The translations under genes and the position numbers were made by a program. Below are positions 45,908 to 56,962 of a stretch of 64,000 nt of DNA, piece by piece. This DNA comes from Cunninghamia lanceolata (taxonomy: Eukaryota > Streptophyta > Pinopsida > Cupressales > Cupressaceae): contig BSBN01000888.1 in assembly GCA_027924645.1 (NCBI GenBank), positions 19,841,501 to 19,905,500 on the forward strand, given 5' to 3'. The notes beneath the pieces were generated by a model. It was not told where the DNA came from. It did not search any database and worked only from the letters and a program-made list of their open reading frames with translations. Numbering within the stretch: position 1 is the stretch's first letter; each line of letters starts with the position of its first letter.

Positions 45908-48900
45908 TGTTGATGATTGTTTTGATGCAATCATAACAATAAGTTAAAATTCACATGAAATGAACTGAAACTATACTTGAAAGATAAGAAGGAATCATTT
46001 GAGATTCAACTAATCCCAAGTCTACAATGGTTCGGTTGGTCAAGTTCAGTTGGTCAATGTGAAGCTGTAATGTTCAAGGGGCCTTACGTAGTTTAGGTTT
46101 GTTTGGTGGCTTACTGGACTAAGAATATGCAAAAGGGTCATAGATTTCAACAAGTATTCTATTCATTTGCATACAAGTGTTACCGGGCTGCAAGTTTTAG
46201 AGGGTTTTCTTGAATTTTTTGCATCTTTCTTCTTTATCTGTTTATGAAAACTGTCTACTTATAGCTCTGTTATACATGCTTCTTCAAATTTGAGACAATT
46301 TCCTTTGGATTTCTACATTTTCAGATAAATATTTCAGATGGGTTGGGAAAAGTTAGAAAGATCTACTCTATACCTCACTTAATCTACTGAAGGATCTAAG
46401 TGTTTCTGTTATGCACTATGTAAATACCACAGTAATTTGATCAAATCCACAGTAAAAAACCCTAAATGTAAGTTCTGAGCATTTTCACAAACATACATTT
46501 AAAATTGCAAGCTCTCAAAGAAAATATTTCAAAACACAAAGAAGAGCAGGAGGACACTCAGAAGATAGATGCAGAACTCCAGATTCTATTGTATCAGAAA
46601 CGAATAGTCATACATGATTTACAATGTAAGAATGACTCTTAGTTTCATTGATCATACTACAGAGAACTTACAAGCTTTACAGATACAGTAAGGCAGCCAG
46701 ACATTCCACGCGCACCTTACTGCAGACAAACAGGTGCCCTCCTTCTTCTACTCTAAACTATGCTAAGCTAACTTGCTGTGTTTTCCTAGAATCCCTGTTG
46801 TAGGCCCTAAAATCCCTGTTGTAAAGTATTACAGTGTAGAGAGGCACAATATAAAGACATTCTGATTGTCCTCACTATAGCAAAAAACCTAACTGAACCC
46901 CTGGTTCAAACCCCTGGTTACAGCAATAAATACAGGTGAACCAGTTCTCAAAAATATCTCTGAGCAGTTGTAAAATCTGGGTGAAATATTGCCCCTTTTG
47001 AGAAGTTCCGGCAGCTGGGTAATAACTTCTGTTTGTCTGTTGTGATAATACTCTCAGCTGCAACCTTCTTCTTCACTTGAATGGCCTTGACTTTTCGCAT
47101 TTCATCCTTATCTTCTTCCTCCTGAGATCGGATCTTCTTCCTCCATGAGGTCACTGTGTTGACTTTCCAGCTGCTTCCTCAACTGCAAGCCTGCAAGACA
47201 AGACAAGCAATAAGTTTCACATTTATCACATAAACAACATGAAATTAAAATAAGCGTTTAAACCCAGGTGACTGTGCAAGATTGTGGAAATCGGATCCAG
47301 AAAACCCCTCAAAACGTGTCCAAAATGCGTTCAGACTGCTCAAAATTCATCGGGTCAACCATCGCTGACCGGGAGAATGCCACAGGCGCAAAAAAAAACA
47401 CTTTAAAATTCCACCGCTTCATTTCCTGCCCATCGGCATGATCATCGCTGTCGGCGCGTCAAAAAAACATGTTGGCCGACATTCACTTCATCATCATGAT
47501 ATTCGGAAAATATGATGCTCTCCCTCCTGAAGGTCCAGATGATGTCATCATGATATTTCGCTTCTGCAAATTGGAGAAAAGAACAACATCATCATCATCA
47601 TCACGTTGAAGAAGAATAGGAGGATATGAATATGATCATGCTGCCGAGGAAAGGAAGATGATGGTGACGTCATCATGATATTCGGGCTTCATTGAAATGC
47701 TAAGGATGACGTCATCATCATGTTCAGTTAAGATCAGGGGATAATTGTGATATCGGGTCACCTAAGGAGCATGATCAGGATGATATATGTAATATGACCC
47801 TTTTTGCGGCCAAGGTAACCCACTCGAAAGATCAGGATGATCATGATCATCATCATATTTGCTTTTGTCGAACATAGAATAAGACATCATCATCATATTT
47901 CGCAAACCGGATCGTGCTTGAAAATATCCTGTTGAAGGAAAATGTGATGATGATGATCATCAGGATATTTACTTCTTCGTTTATTAGATCGGGATGACGT
48001 CATCATGATATCCGGAGCCTTCGTTAAACTTAGAACATGACGTCATCATGATATTTCGCTAATCGGATCATGTTTTGGAAAATATCCTGCCGAAGGGAAA
48101 ATGTGATGATGATGATCATCAGGATATTTGCAAAAGGTCTTACTTCATCGGCAGGAGGACTTCACGAAATGTCGGGTGAACAATCAAGATCATGATGATC
48201 TTGACAACAGGACAGGATAAAAATATGATGATGATGATCCTCATCGATTTATCATGATGACGTAATCATCATATTTCGTTTTCGGAGCACAAGGATGAGT
48301 TGAGGTCATCATGATATTTGCGCTAGGGTGATATTGTGAAATATGATCATGCTGTTGAGGAATGTAATATCGACTTCTTCTTCAAAAAGATAGGGTGATC
48401 ATCATGATATTTTGCTAACTAGAGATCAGAAGGATATGAAGATGATGATCCTCTTAATCGAATTATGATGATGATGTCTCCATCACTTAGCGAATTTCAA
48501 CGAATATGACCCTCGTGAAAGATCAGGATGATGATCATGATTATGCAAAGGAGATCAGGAGGATATGAAGTCGTCATCATCATCCTAGCGAACTTCAGCA
48601 AACATCATGATGATGACCCTCCGATAGGTTTTTATCATGTGCATGCAAATATGCCGAAGGTGGATTTTCTAAGTCAGGGTGATCTTATAATATCATCATG
48701 ATATTATAAGATCAGGCGATGCAAAAATATCATGATGATGCTCGCGATACAAAGACCGCTCAACGGGGAAACTTACCGTGACTTAAAGTTGATGTCATCA
48801 TGATATTTGAACCTCAGGATATTATCGGGGGGGCATTTCAAATATGATGATGATGATGCTCTTCATGTAACCAAAACCGAGTTTATAACATATGACCCTC

Positions 48901-49402
48901 CTAAAAAATATCATGATGCTGCATAATGCGCATAAGGCCATTTGACGGGTAAAGGGCACTATCACCTAAGATTGACGTCCGGATATTGTGACTGCATGAT
49001 TTTTATCGAGTGATAGACCAAGATCATGATGACCTTGACAACATGACTTAGGATATAAAAATATGATGATCCTCCTGCGAATATCAGGTTTGACCCAAAC
49101 TTTGACCGTGCATAACTTCCACATATGGACGAATTTTCAAGTGAAGTAAAAGGCAAACTTGCATGGAATTTCAAGCTCTTTTTAAATATGAGGTCACAGA
49201 AACAAAATATGAACTTTGACAAACTGACCTCATGATGATGACCTACCTCATTTGAATATCATGATGATGATGCACCTGACCTTCATTTTTACCAAACCGC
49301 CAGAAAGCAGAAAAAACACAAGCAGAAGCAAAAAGCAAAACATCAACAGGGGTCCCCATTTTGCTAAGGAGCATAATGGGGCATGTTGTGAACATCACAA
49401 CA
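45908..49402 (-). repeat. LTR of element N (5' LTR on the minus strand)
   Basis: Second LTR copy, 3,495 bases. Perfect TGACGTCA at 47,665, 47,707, 47,995 and 48,038. The site matching 41,348 has become tgatgtca at about 47,537, the C-to-T change expected at a methylated CpG. The motif array spans about 47,480-49,270. Confidence 0.9.
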
Positions 49403-49407
49403 GGACC

Positions 49408-50399
49408 TAACCATAGAGCTTCAAATTTTCCATGCTTTCCTTTGTCCTAACACCTTGCATTCCACATTAGTACTAGATCATTTATTTCAAACTTTCTATC
49501 TTTGGCCTTTTTGTCAAAGAGGTATTTTACTTGTGATTATAACTTAATATTCTACCTTTGAGCTATTCTTCTTGTTTCATCAAGTTCTACAAGATGTTCC
49601 AACCTCTCCTCCATTGGTTCAGGAATGTTTAAATCTTCCTAGAGAATGAATTTGTATACTGGTATGAGATTTTCTAATGGTATTCTTGCTTGTGTTCCAT
49701 ACACCAACTCAAAAGGAGATCTCCCAATTGCCCCTTTTATAGTAGTCCTATCAGCCCATACTGGCATTCTTAATTTTGAATCCCATGCTTTCTTGTTTCT
49801 ATCCAACATTTTCTTTATGATTTTCAGGAGGCTCTTGTTACTTGATTTTGCTTGTCCATTTGCTTGTGGATGATAGGGGGTAGCATAGGACACAGTGATG
49901 CCATGTGTACTATAGAAATTTTGAATTCATCAGATCTAAAACACATTCCATTATTTGTAATTAACCTTATTGGAGTGCCAAACCTGAACATAATATTTTC
50001 CATCAGAAAGTTAATCACCACCCTACTTGTTGCCTGTTTGGTTGGGATTGCCTCCACCCATTTTGTGAAATAATAAGTTGCCACTAAAATCCATTTGTAT
50101 CCACCACTTGATTTCTCCGCAGTTTCTCCTATGAAGTCAATACCCCACTAATAGAATGGAGTCTCGACTTGCATGGGTTTTAAGGGTAATGCTCCCTGAT
50201 ATCTCAATTTGCCTGAAAACTTCTGACATGCTTCACATTTTCTAGTGTAATGATATGAATCATTAAAAACTTTAGGCCAATAGTGTCCAGCCCTTAAGAT
50301 CTTGTGGGCTGTAGTCTTTGCTAAAAAATGACCTCCGCACATGCCTTCATGTAACTCTTTCATGATATGTTTTGACTGATGCTCATCTAAGCATAACAA
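49408..50399 (-). pseudogene. Element G integrase, main part
   Basis: Order on the minus strand: zinc-binding module (KELHEGMCGGHFLAKTTAHK, CEACQKF: H-H-C-C all present), then core (WGIDFIGETAEK with the first catalytic Asp, YYFTKWVEAIPTKQATSRVV), then LITNNGMCF, where the usual second catalytic Asp of TDNG is Asn. Then PYHPQANGQ-like sequence in another frame and an SPFELVYGTQARIP tail. A stop at the end of the zinc module (near 50,148) and frameshifts near 49,830-49,900 split it. It is cut at 49,408 by N and finishes at 39,574-39,720. Confidence 0.85.
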
Positions 50400-50420
50400 T
50401 AAAATTCCATCTTTGTTTTT

Positions 50421-50990
50421 CTAGTAAAGATCGCCATCAATAAATACATATTTTGAGGCTTGTAATTTAAGTGTCCTCCTTTTGTTATCATCATACCCCT
50501 CAGGATACTTCACATGCTTTAGATAATATATAATGTCAGAATACCATGGAGTATGCTCAATACTAGAACTTGCATTATCAACATCATTAGCACCACATAT
50601 CTGGGAAGCTTCGAGATTACTTTCAGCCATCAACCTAGCAAGGCCTTGCCCTCTCACCAGTTTAGTGATCTGGATTTCAATATTGAACTCCTCAATTTTA
50701 TTGATCCATCTGCATCTTCTACCAGTGACTTTAGTTTGGACCAATACATCCTTTATTGTAGCATTAGGTACATATGCTATGATTTTGGCTCCCACCAAGT
50801 ATGGCCTAAAAGTTTTAATTGCTTTTACTAATGCATATGCTTGTTTTTCAATAATGTCATATTTTAACTCTGCATTCTGAAGGGATTTGCTAGAAAATGA
50901 GATAGGCTGTTCATATCCATCATTGTTTTTCTGCAATAGTACTACTGCAACTCAATGTTAAGAAGTAAATGAAAATAGTTGGAATGGTTT
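50421..50990 (-). pseudogene. Element G second (gypsy-type) RNase H and linker
   Basis: The minus frame follows RT: QKNNDGYEQPISFSSKSLQN, ELKYDIIEKQAYALVKAIKT, FRPYLVGAKIIAYVPNATIK, then a linker to the integrase zinc module. This is the native gypsy RNase H position. The Glu of YxxxEKE is kept, but the usual TDH catalytic Asp block reads YVPNATIKD, so it appears inactive. In dual-RNase-H plant elements the native copy tends to degenerate to a connector (family knowledge). Confidence 0.75.
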
Positions 50991-51176
50991 ACTGAAATTA
51001 GGGGATATCAAGAAAGGAACTTCTTTGATTGCTTTCTTAATAGTAGCAAATGCTTCTATTGTTTCTATTGTCCATTTTACTTTTGAGTTTTTCTTTAGCA
51101 TCCTCGATATGGGGCAAACAATTTCTACAAAATTTTATATAAACCTCCTAACAAAATTAATTTGGCTAAAAAATGA

Positions 51177-51827
51177 CTATATGGCTTTCACATTCTTAGG
51201 AATAGGGACTTGGTCAATTTCTTTTACCCTCTCCAAGTCTATTTTCACTCCATTCTTTGAAACTATGTGGCCAAGCAATTTCCCCTCTGTCACTACAAAA
51301 TGGCACTTCTTAGGATTCAATGAGATCCCATATTCTAGGGCTTTGATAAATATTTGCTCCAAATGTGTGCAATGATCCTCAGCCCTTTTAGAATATGATG
51401 TTAATTCATCTTGATATACTATCATGATTTTATTAATTAACTCAGCAAAAGCCACATCCATTGCTCTTTGAAATGTTGCTCCAGCATTAGTGAGTCCGAA
51501 TGCCATTCTCAAATATACATATGTTCCCCATGGAGTGGTGAATGCAGTCTTAAATTGCTCTGATTCTTTGACTTTTACCTGATTGTAACCTAAGAAGCCA
51601 CCCATCATTGACAACAATTCACATCCAGTAACCTTTTGTAGTATTGCTTCCATATTGGGGAGAGGATAATTATCCTTGAGAGAAGATTTTTTTAAGTTCC
51701 TGAAATCCACACACAATCTAATATCACCATTCTTTTTCCTGACAGGTACCAAATTTGAAACCCTAGAGGAATGTTTGATGGGTTTAATGATAGCCCCATC
51801 CCTTAATTTTGTAAGTTCCTCTAGCAT
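51177..51827 (-). pseudogene. Element G reverse transcriptase
   Basis: The minus frame is open over 216 codons: MLEELTKLRDGAIIKPIKHS, PVRKKNGDIRLCVDFRNLKK, DNYPLPNMEAILQKVTG, TPWGTYVYLRMAFGLTNAGA, TFQRAMDVAF, then IMIVYQDELTSYSKR, KCHFVVTEGKLLGHIVSKNG. Gypsy hallmarks are clear. The catalytic YxDD is YQDE, so the second Asp is lost, and stops follow at about 51,174 in the thumb region. Enzymatically dead as it stands. Confidence 0.9.
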
Positions 51828-52199
51828 CTTAGGAGCTAATGTAGGATTGATAGGCCTCTATTTTTGCCTGAATGGTTTAGCATCTAGTTTTAGTGGTATT
51901 TCATGTTGAAACAGATCCTCTCTATATGCTTTTAAATCATCATATGACTAAGCAAATACATGCCTATACTTCCTAAGTAAGTTGATAATTTTGCTCCTGA
52001 TTTTTGGGTTAAGATTTCTTCCAATATACACATTCTTTGGGGCTGCTTGTGTCCCCAAATTGATTTCTTCAAGGTTATTAGGTACCACTGGTGTGTCTTT
52101 CAGTTTAAATCTATCATGTCCATTGAATGCCTTTTCCAATGCTATAAGTCCCTTAGGTATTTTATTTGTTTTTAACTAGACTATCACTTGACCAAAAAG

Positions 52200-52898
52200 G
52201 GTTTCCTTCCCATCATGTTCTACAAATGAATTGAAATCAATCTCTTGGTTTTCATAATAATCAGCACAATGTAAGAAGTTGATTATATTAGCATCATTAT
52301 CAAACACTTGCCAGTTATGTATATTATATGGGATGGTGGGTCTAGTTTTAAACTCAACCTCTGTAATTCCTCCTAATGTGACATCATCACTTTTCAATGC
52401 GATATTTGCTAGAAAATTTGCCATAATGTTTTTAGACCTATCAATCCAGTTGATTGAAAAGGCATCAAATAATTCAATATTATCTCAGACTACATTTCTG
52501 TACTGTCTCAACCTTTTGTTCTTTGATAGGCATTTTTCTCTCACTTCTGAAGTGACCAATTCAGAATCACCATATATAGCTAACTTTTTTATTTTATGCT
52601 TAGTGGTTATGGTCAAACCAATGAGCAAAGCTTCACACTCTGTTACATTGTTTGTACATTCAAATGTTAATAGAAAAGAGTATTTGAAAGTTTTACCTCC
52701 TGGTGAAATAAACACTACTCCAGCCCCATTTCCTATTTTGCTGCATGCACCATCAAAATACATCTTCCATACATCATTTTCTTCTTTCATAGATTGGGTA
52801 TGTATTGGATCAGTATTATGCACCTCTGGCATACTTTCTCCCACCTTAAAAGCTCCCAAATCTGTGTCACAAAAGAAATTTATTTGATGTTGATCCAA
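52200..52898 (-). pseudogene. Archaeal-type RNase H domain placed upstream of RT in element G
   Basis: The minus frame reads VWKMYFDGACSKIGNGAGVV, FISPGGKTFKYSF, ECTNNVTECEALLIGLTITT, KLAIYGDSELVTSEV, then IDRSKNIMANFLANIA. Catalytic Asp (FDGA), Glu (TECEAL) and Asp (GDSEL) are present; the final ADxLA Asp reads Asn. This pattern is the archaeal-like RNase H acquired by plant Tat gypsy elements. It sits between protease and RT rather than between RNase H and integrase. One stop near 52,485 divides it. Confidence 0.82.
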
Positions 52899-52943
52899 AC
52901 ATTCTATAATATTTTCATACCTTGGCTCTTTGCACAGCTTAAT

Positions 52944-53539
52944 TTATTTACCTCCCACTGGTATTGTGGCATATGATAAGTCTAATTGGACATTCCCTCT
53001 TGCCATTGCAGCCCATTGTCTTGATAGAAGCATTCCATAATATGGTGGAATGTCAACCATAGTAATATCAATGTTATAAGTTGCTTCTGGGTGTGAGGCA
53101 AGTTTTATCTCCACATCCCTCATAATACCAACGACTGGGATAGATCTATTATCCATTGCATAACACTTGCCAAATGTAGTGTCAACCCACATTCCCAGTT
53201 CTTTCATAACTATTATTGGCATGATGTTCATGGCAACACCTGAATCAATCATGCAATTCCTCACTATCCTATTTTTTTTATTAACAATGTAGTGTAGAAA
53301 GGGTCTACCTGTGAGGGATTCTTTGTCAATGTATCACCAAGGTATACCTTAGGCATTTGGAATGTTTCTTGATGAACATTGTTTGTTCTATTTTCAGATC
53401 CTTTATGTTTTTGACTCAGTATATCTGAAATTAGTTTAACAACTATATTCCTATATTTTTCCATCTTCAACATTTCCAAAAGTGAAACTAATATTTTTAC
53501 CTGAGATACTGCATGAGCAATATAAAAAGAATGGGCCAT
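52944..53539 (-). pseudogene. Element G aspartic protease region
   Basis: Minus frames: MAHSFYIAHAVSQVKILVSL, LEMLKMEKYRN (linker helix), then after a frameshift near 53,264, NCMIDSGVAMNIMPIIVMKE, DNRSIPVVGIMRDVEIKL, PPYYGMLLSRQWAAMARGNV, QLDLSYATIPVGGK. IDSG is the active-site motif (DSG/DTG) and YGMLLSR-W the C-terminal flap-region signature of plant gypsy proteases. Confidence 0.8.
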
Positions 53540-53569
53540 AGTTTGATCATTCTTTTCTATTTTTATATT

Positions 53570-55718
53570 TTACTTTTCTTGATTTTGTAATTTTTCTTTC
53601 ATTTTATCCTTACCACTATTTTCTAGTTCTTTAAATGATGACTGTGTATTGTTCTTTTTGTTATTATGATCTTTTATGAATACACTCCCCGGTGTCCCTT
53701 GTTCAACGTTTACTGTCCTATTCGTCAAGTTATAAGCATTTTTAGCTTGAGCTATTGCAGCTATTGTAAGAGCTTCTCTTTCATCATTAGTAGGCTTTCT
53801 CCATTGTTCATATGGCTGATTGTCATAGTAAGTAGGTTCGTCATAACCACCTTCCTGATTTGAGAACACTTCTTGTTCTCCCATGTTGATATGATGCCTC
53901 TGGTTTCCTACATCATACTCATATCCCTCATCCTCTGTAGAAAAGTAATCCTCAGTCACAACACATGGTGTATCCTGCATCATATTTATGGTGTGGTTAT
54001 CTCTATTATAATTGTATAACATCTTTTCTTGTTGTACTGATTTAGCTACCTCATAGTACTCAAGAAAATGTGATAGATTGCACACCAAACACCAAGGTTT
54101 ATTTTCTACCATATGTGCCATGTTTCTTTTCAGGGGATTAGGGGTATCCTTGCCATAATGTTGCTTTCTACTATTGTCAATGGGTCTTCCATCTTTCCAA
54201 TTTGTATTAGACGACATATAGTGCAACCTGGGCCTTTCATGCCTATGCTGACCTTCTTGTTTAGTCTATTAAACATTTTGGTTTTGAGGACTTCTATAGT
54301 TATCTCTCTTTCTAACCATACCTATAGCTTTCCTATTGTTCTCAATAGTTAATGCCACTTTCTAAGCTTCAACCAAGGTTGCAGGACACCGATTTCTAAG
54401 CTCATACCCTATCTTGGGGTCAAATGCTTTCATATAAATGTTTAGTGCTGCTGGATCAACCAACTTGGATCCATGTGGTAGCTTGTGTAATTTGGAAAAT
54501 TTTTAGATTGAAATCATATACTGATTCATTTTGGTACTTCTGTATACTTATCAGCTCATGTAATGCAAACTCAGGGGCATACTGGTTGCCATATTGCTCC
54601 TTAAATTGATTATGGAAATCAGTTATAGAACTAATTGAGCCATCAAGTAAGTTGTTGAACCAATCTCTCGCATCTTCAGTGAGAGACATCATGAATAACC
54701 TCATTCTAATATCTTCCCAGTCCATACCAATGTCTTGCACGAAAGCATTGAAGCTTTTGATGTGATCTTCAGCTAAGATTGCATTGTTCTGAGTAAACTT
54801 GGGAACTATATTTCTCCAATTACTATCCATAGGATATGGATATAATTGATACCCAGTCAAATCAAATTGGCTACATATGTTCGCGAGGTTTTGGGGTGGA
54901 AAGTTCCTGGGTGGTGGATTAGGATAGTAATTATATCCACCTGGTGATTGATGATAGGCATATTGTTGCTGTGGGTTTATGTGGGGATTTATGTAAGGAT
55001 TTAGCGGTCTGTAATATTGTTTGCTAGGGGGTGGGTAAGGATTTTCCATATGTTGAGATGTATTATGTATGGGAGGTGGTCTAGGGTTTTGGGGAATAGT
55101 ATTTTGATGACTTCCCGGTGCATATGAATTTTGAACACCACTTGTATTTTGTTGTGGATTCCTTGAAGTGTTTCCTCTATGCGGAGGTACATATTTTGGG
55201 GGAGCTTTTTTAGCTTTACTTTTTATCTGTTGAATTTTCTGCTATAACAACCTTTTATCCTCCTATATCTTGAACATTTTGAGTTTTTTCTGGAGCCTAA
55301 GTACCTCCTGCTACTCTTCATTCATATTTCCTAGATTCTCTGGATTGTCATTTATTTCTTGATTTGAGAATCCATGTCTTACCCCTTCTCCCTGATGTAA
55401 TAACAACATGAAATCATATTCATCTTGGTTCTAATCAATATCCCTCATGACCTGTGCTTCATACTCGAGCTGTTCTTGAGGATCCAGTTTGTATCTTGCC
55501 AAGACATCATCATTTACTCCATTGAGATTTTCATTAGAATCATGCAGGGGTGTGAACTTATTGTGAATTGCAATAGTTTGCTCCGCATCATCCTCTTGAG
55601 CATTCTGATGATTATCCTGGTGAGAATAATTTGAAGTTCCATTTCCTTTGGAAATGTTTCTAAGTGGTGGAGATGACTACAATTTCTTACCTTCCATCTT
55701 GGATCTCCTACCATCCAT
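53570..55718 (-). pseudogene. Element G gag
   Basis: Starts MDGRRSKMEGKK near 55,718, then a Pro/Gln/Tyr-rich N-terminal region (PQQYAYHQSPGGYNYYPNPP). Capsid-like sequence follows (KSFNAFVQDIGMDWEDIRMR, LFMMSLTEDARDWFNNLLDG, ITDFHNQFKEQYGNQYAPEF, ESVYDFNLKI), then after a frameshift near 54,460 KAFDPKIGYELRNRCPATLV. A degenerate zinc knuckle (WCLVCNLSHFLEYY, last Cys replaced by Tyr) precedes an acidic C-terminus. Several stops and one clear frameshift. Confidence 0.8.
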
Positions 55719-55911
55719 TTAGTATTAGTTTTCTATAAAAATAGTCACTAGAGTCGCCACCTATTTTGTAAATAGGAAAAGTTTGTAATTTTATCTTTAT
55801 GGGTTCTTGTTACCAGCAGCATTACCAAATTAAAGTTTCTGAAATGACTCTATGAAAGGAAAGATTAACTTCTAAGGTCTTTTATCTAAGTCCCCAGTAG
55901 AGTCACCAATT
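55719..55911 (-). other. Element G leader and primer-binding site
   Basis: On the minus strand, directly after CCTAACA of LTR B, comes aattggtgactctactgggg acttag. The complement ends ..gtcaCCA. Plant Ogre-like gypsy elements use a TGGCGACTC..CTGGGGA type PBS (from memory, tRNA-Arg), close to this. About 190 bases of leader precede the gag ATG. Confidence 0.7.
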
Positions 55912-56873
55912 TGTTAGGTCTCAAAAATGTAGGTTGCTAATCTTAAGAGGATGCCAGGCTCTATGCTTAGACTCGCAACATTTTTGAACTAACTTGATGA
56001 AATCAACCTTCAAGGTTTGATGATTTCCTACACTTTAGGTCTTGTTACACCAGGTGGGTGAACCTTGGGAATTAAGGCAGACTAAATGTAAATGTATTGA
56101 CTAATTAAATCTATCTACAATGGCATATGGTGTAGGATAGATGAACGCTTGCTAACTAATTCTTATATCTAATGAGTGGTTGGTATAAATTATATAAGCA
56201 ATATCAAGGTGAATTTTAAATGATGAATAGAAATAAGACCAGTGCCTTGTTGGGTAAATAGAGTCAAATGAAGGACTAAGACTAGTGGCTTATAATGGGC
56301 AGTAATTCTAACTGTTAGGCACAATTTTAGTTTATAACTTGTATAAATGTGCAGGGAGATGACTGACAAACTCTTCTTAATGATCCAACCAATATAATCA
56401 GATATCTTGTAATTCACCAGAAAGTATTTTAATCCTTTCTTGAAGGAACCAATTGAGTTAAATATGTAAGAACAATAGATAATATTAACTTGGAGACAGA
56501 ATGGCAATCCTAATTATATGGTTCTTCTTAGTAATCCAAACTAATACTTCCATGTTACTGTGACTGATCACAAGGATTTTAATTCCTATAATGGAGTCTA
56601 ATTTACTCAATCACATAGGTACAACAAATGTGTATTGACAAATTAACTACATACTTGATATATTAATTTGAATAACAAGGAAATACAGAACTGGAGACAA
56701 CCACACAATTGAATAATTTTAACAAACAATTGAAACCAAAATAAAATTATAAGATCAAAGAACTCCAATTTACTTCTTCAATAATATACTTGCAACATAG
56801 TCTTTTGAGAACATTGTAAACTGTATCTATTATATTCTACTGCTGATGATCTTTTCAGTACCAAATGTTTGAA

Positions 56874-56881
56874 CTTATATA
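56874..56881 (-). promoter_or_regulatory. TATA box of LTR B
   Basis: Minus-strand TATATAAG, conserved with LTR A, about 80 bases past the stop of the LTR ORF. Confidence 0.5.
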
Positions 56882-56962
56882 GATATTTTTGTGAAGAGAC
56901 ATAACTCTTCAATAAGTCTTTTGGGAAGTTTAACAAGATTAACAATCATAACATAACCAAGA

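Larger units (their letters stand above)
39721..49402 (-). mobile_element. Element N: 9.68-kb non-autonomous LTR retrotransposon nested in G integrase
   Basis: LTRs at 39,721-43,210 and 45,908-49,402 (3,490 and 3,495 bases) start TGTTGATG and end CACAACA on the plus strand. Perfect 5-bp target duplication ggacc at 39,716-39,720 and 49,403-49,407. The internal region is only 2.7 kb and holds one intact ORF on the minus strand, after a PBS. No gag, protease, RT, RNase H or integrase motif is seen, so it must use enzymes of another element. In a ~215-base sample I counted 6 LTR differences (about 3%), mostly transitions. It is younger than the surrounding G, as nesting requires. Confidence 0.9.

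Noticed and set aside
52279..52887. 202-aa plus frame
   Set aside because: Antisense to the archaeal-type RNase H of element G, whose minus frame has clear catalytic motifs.
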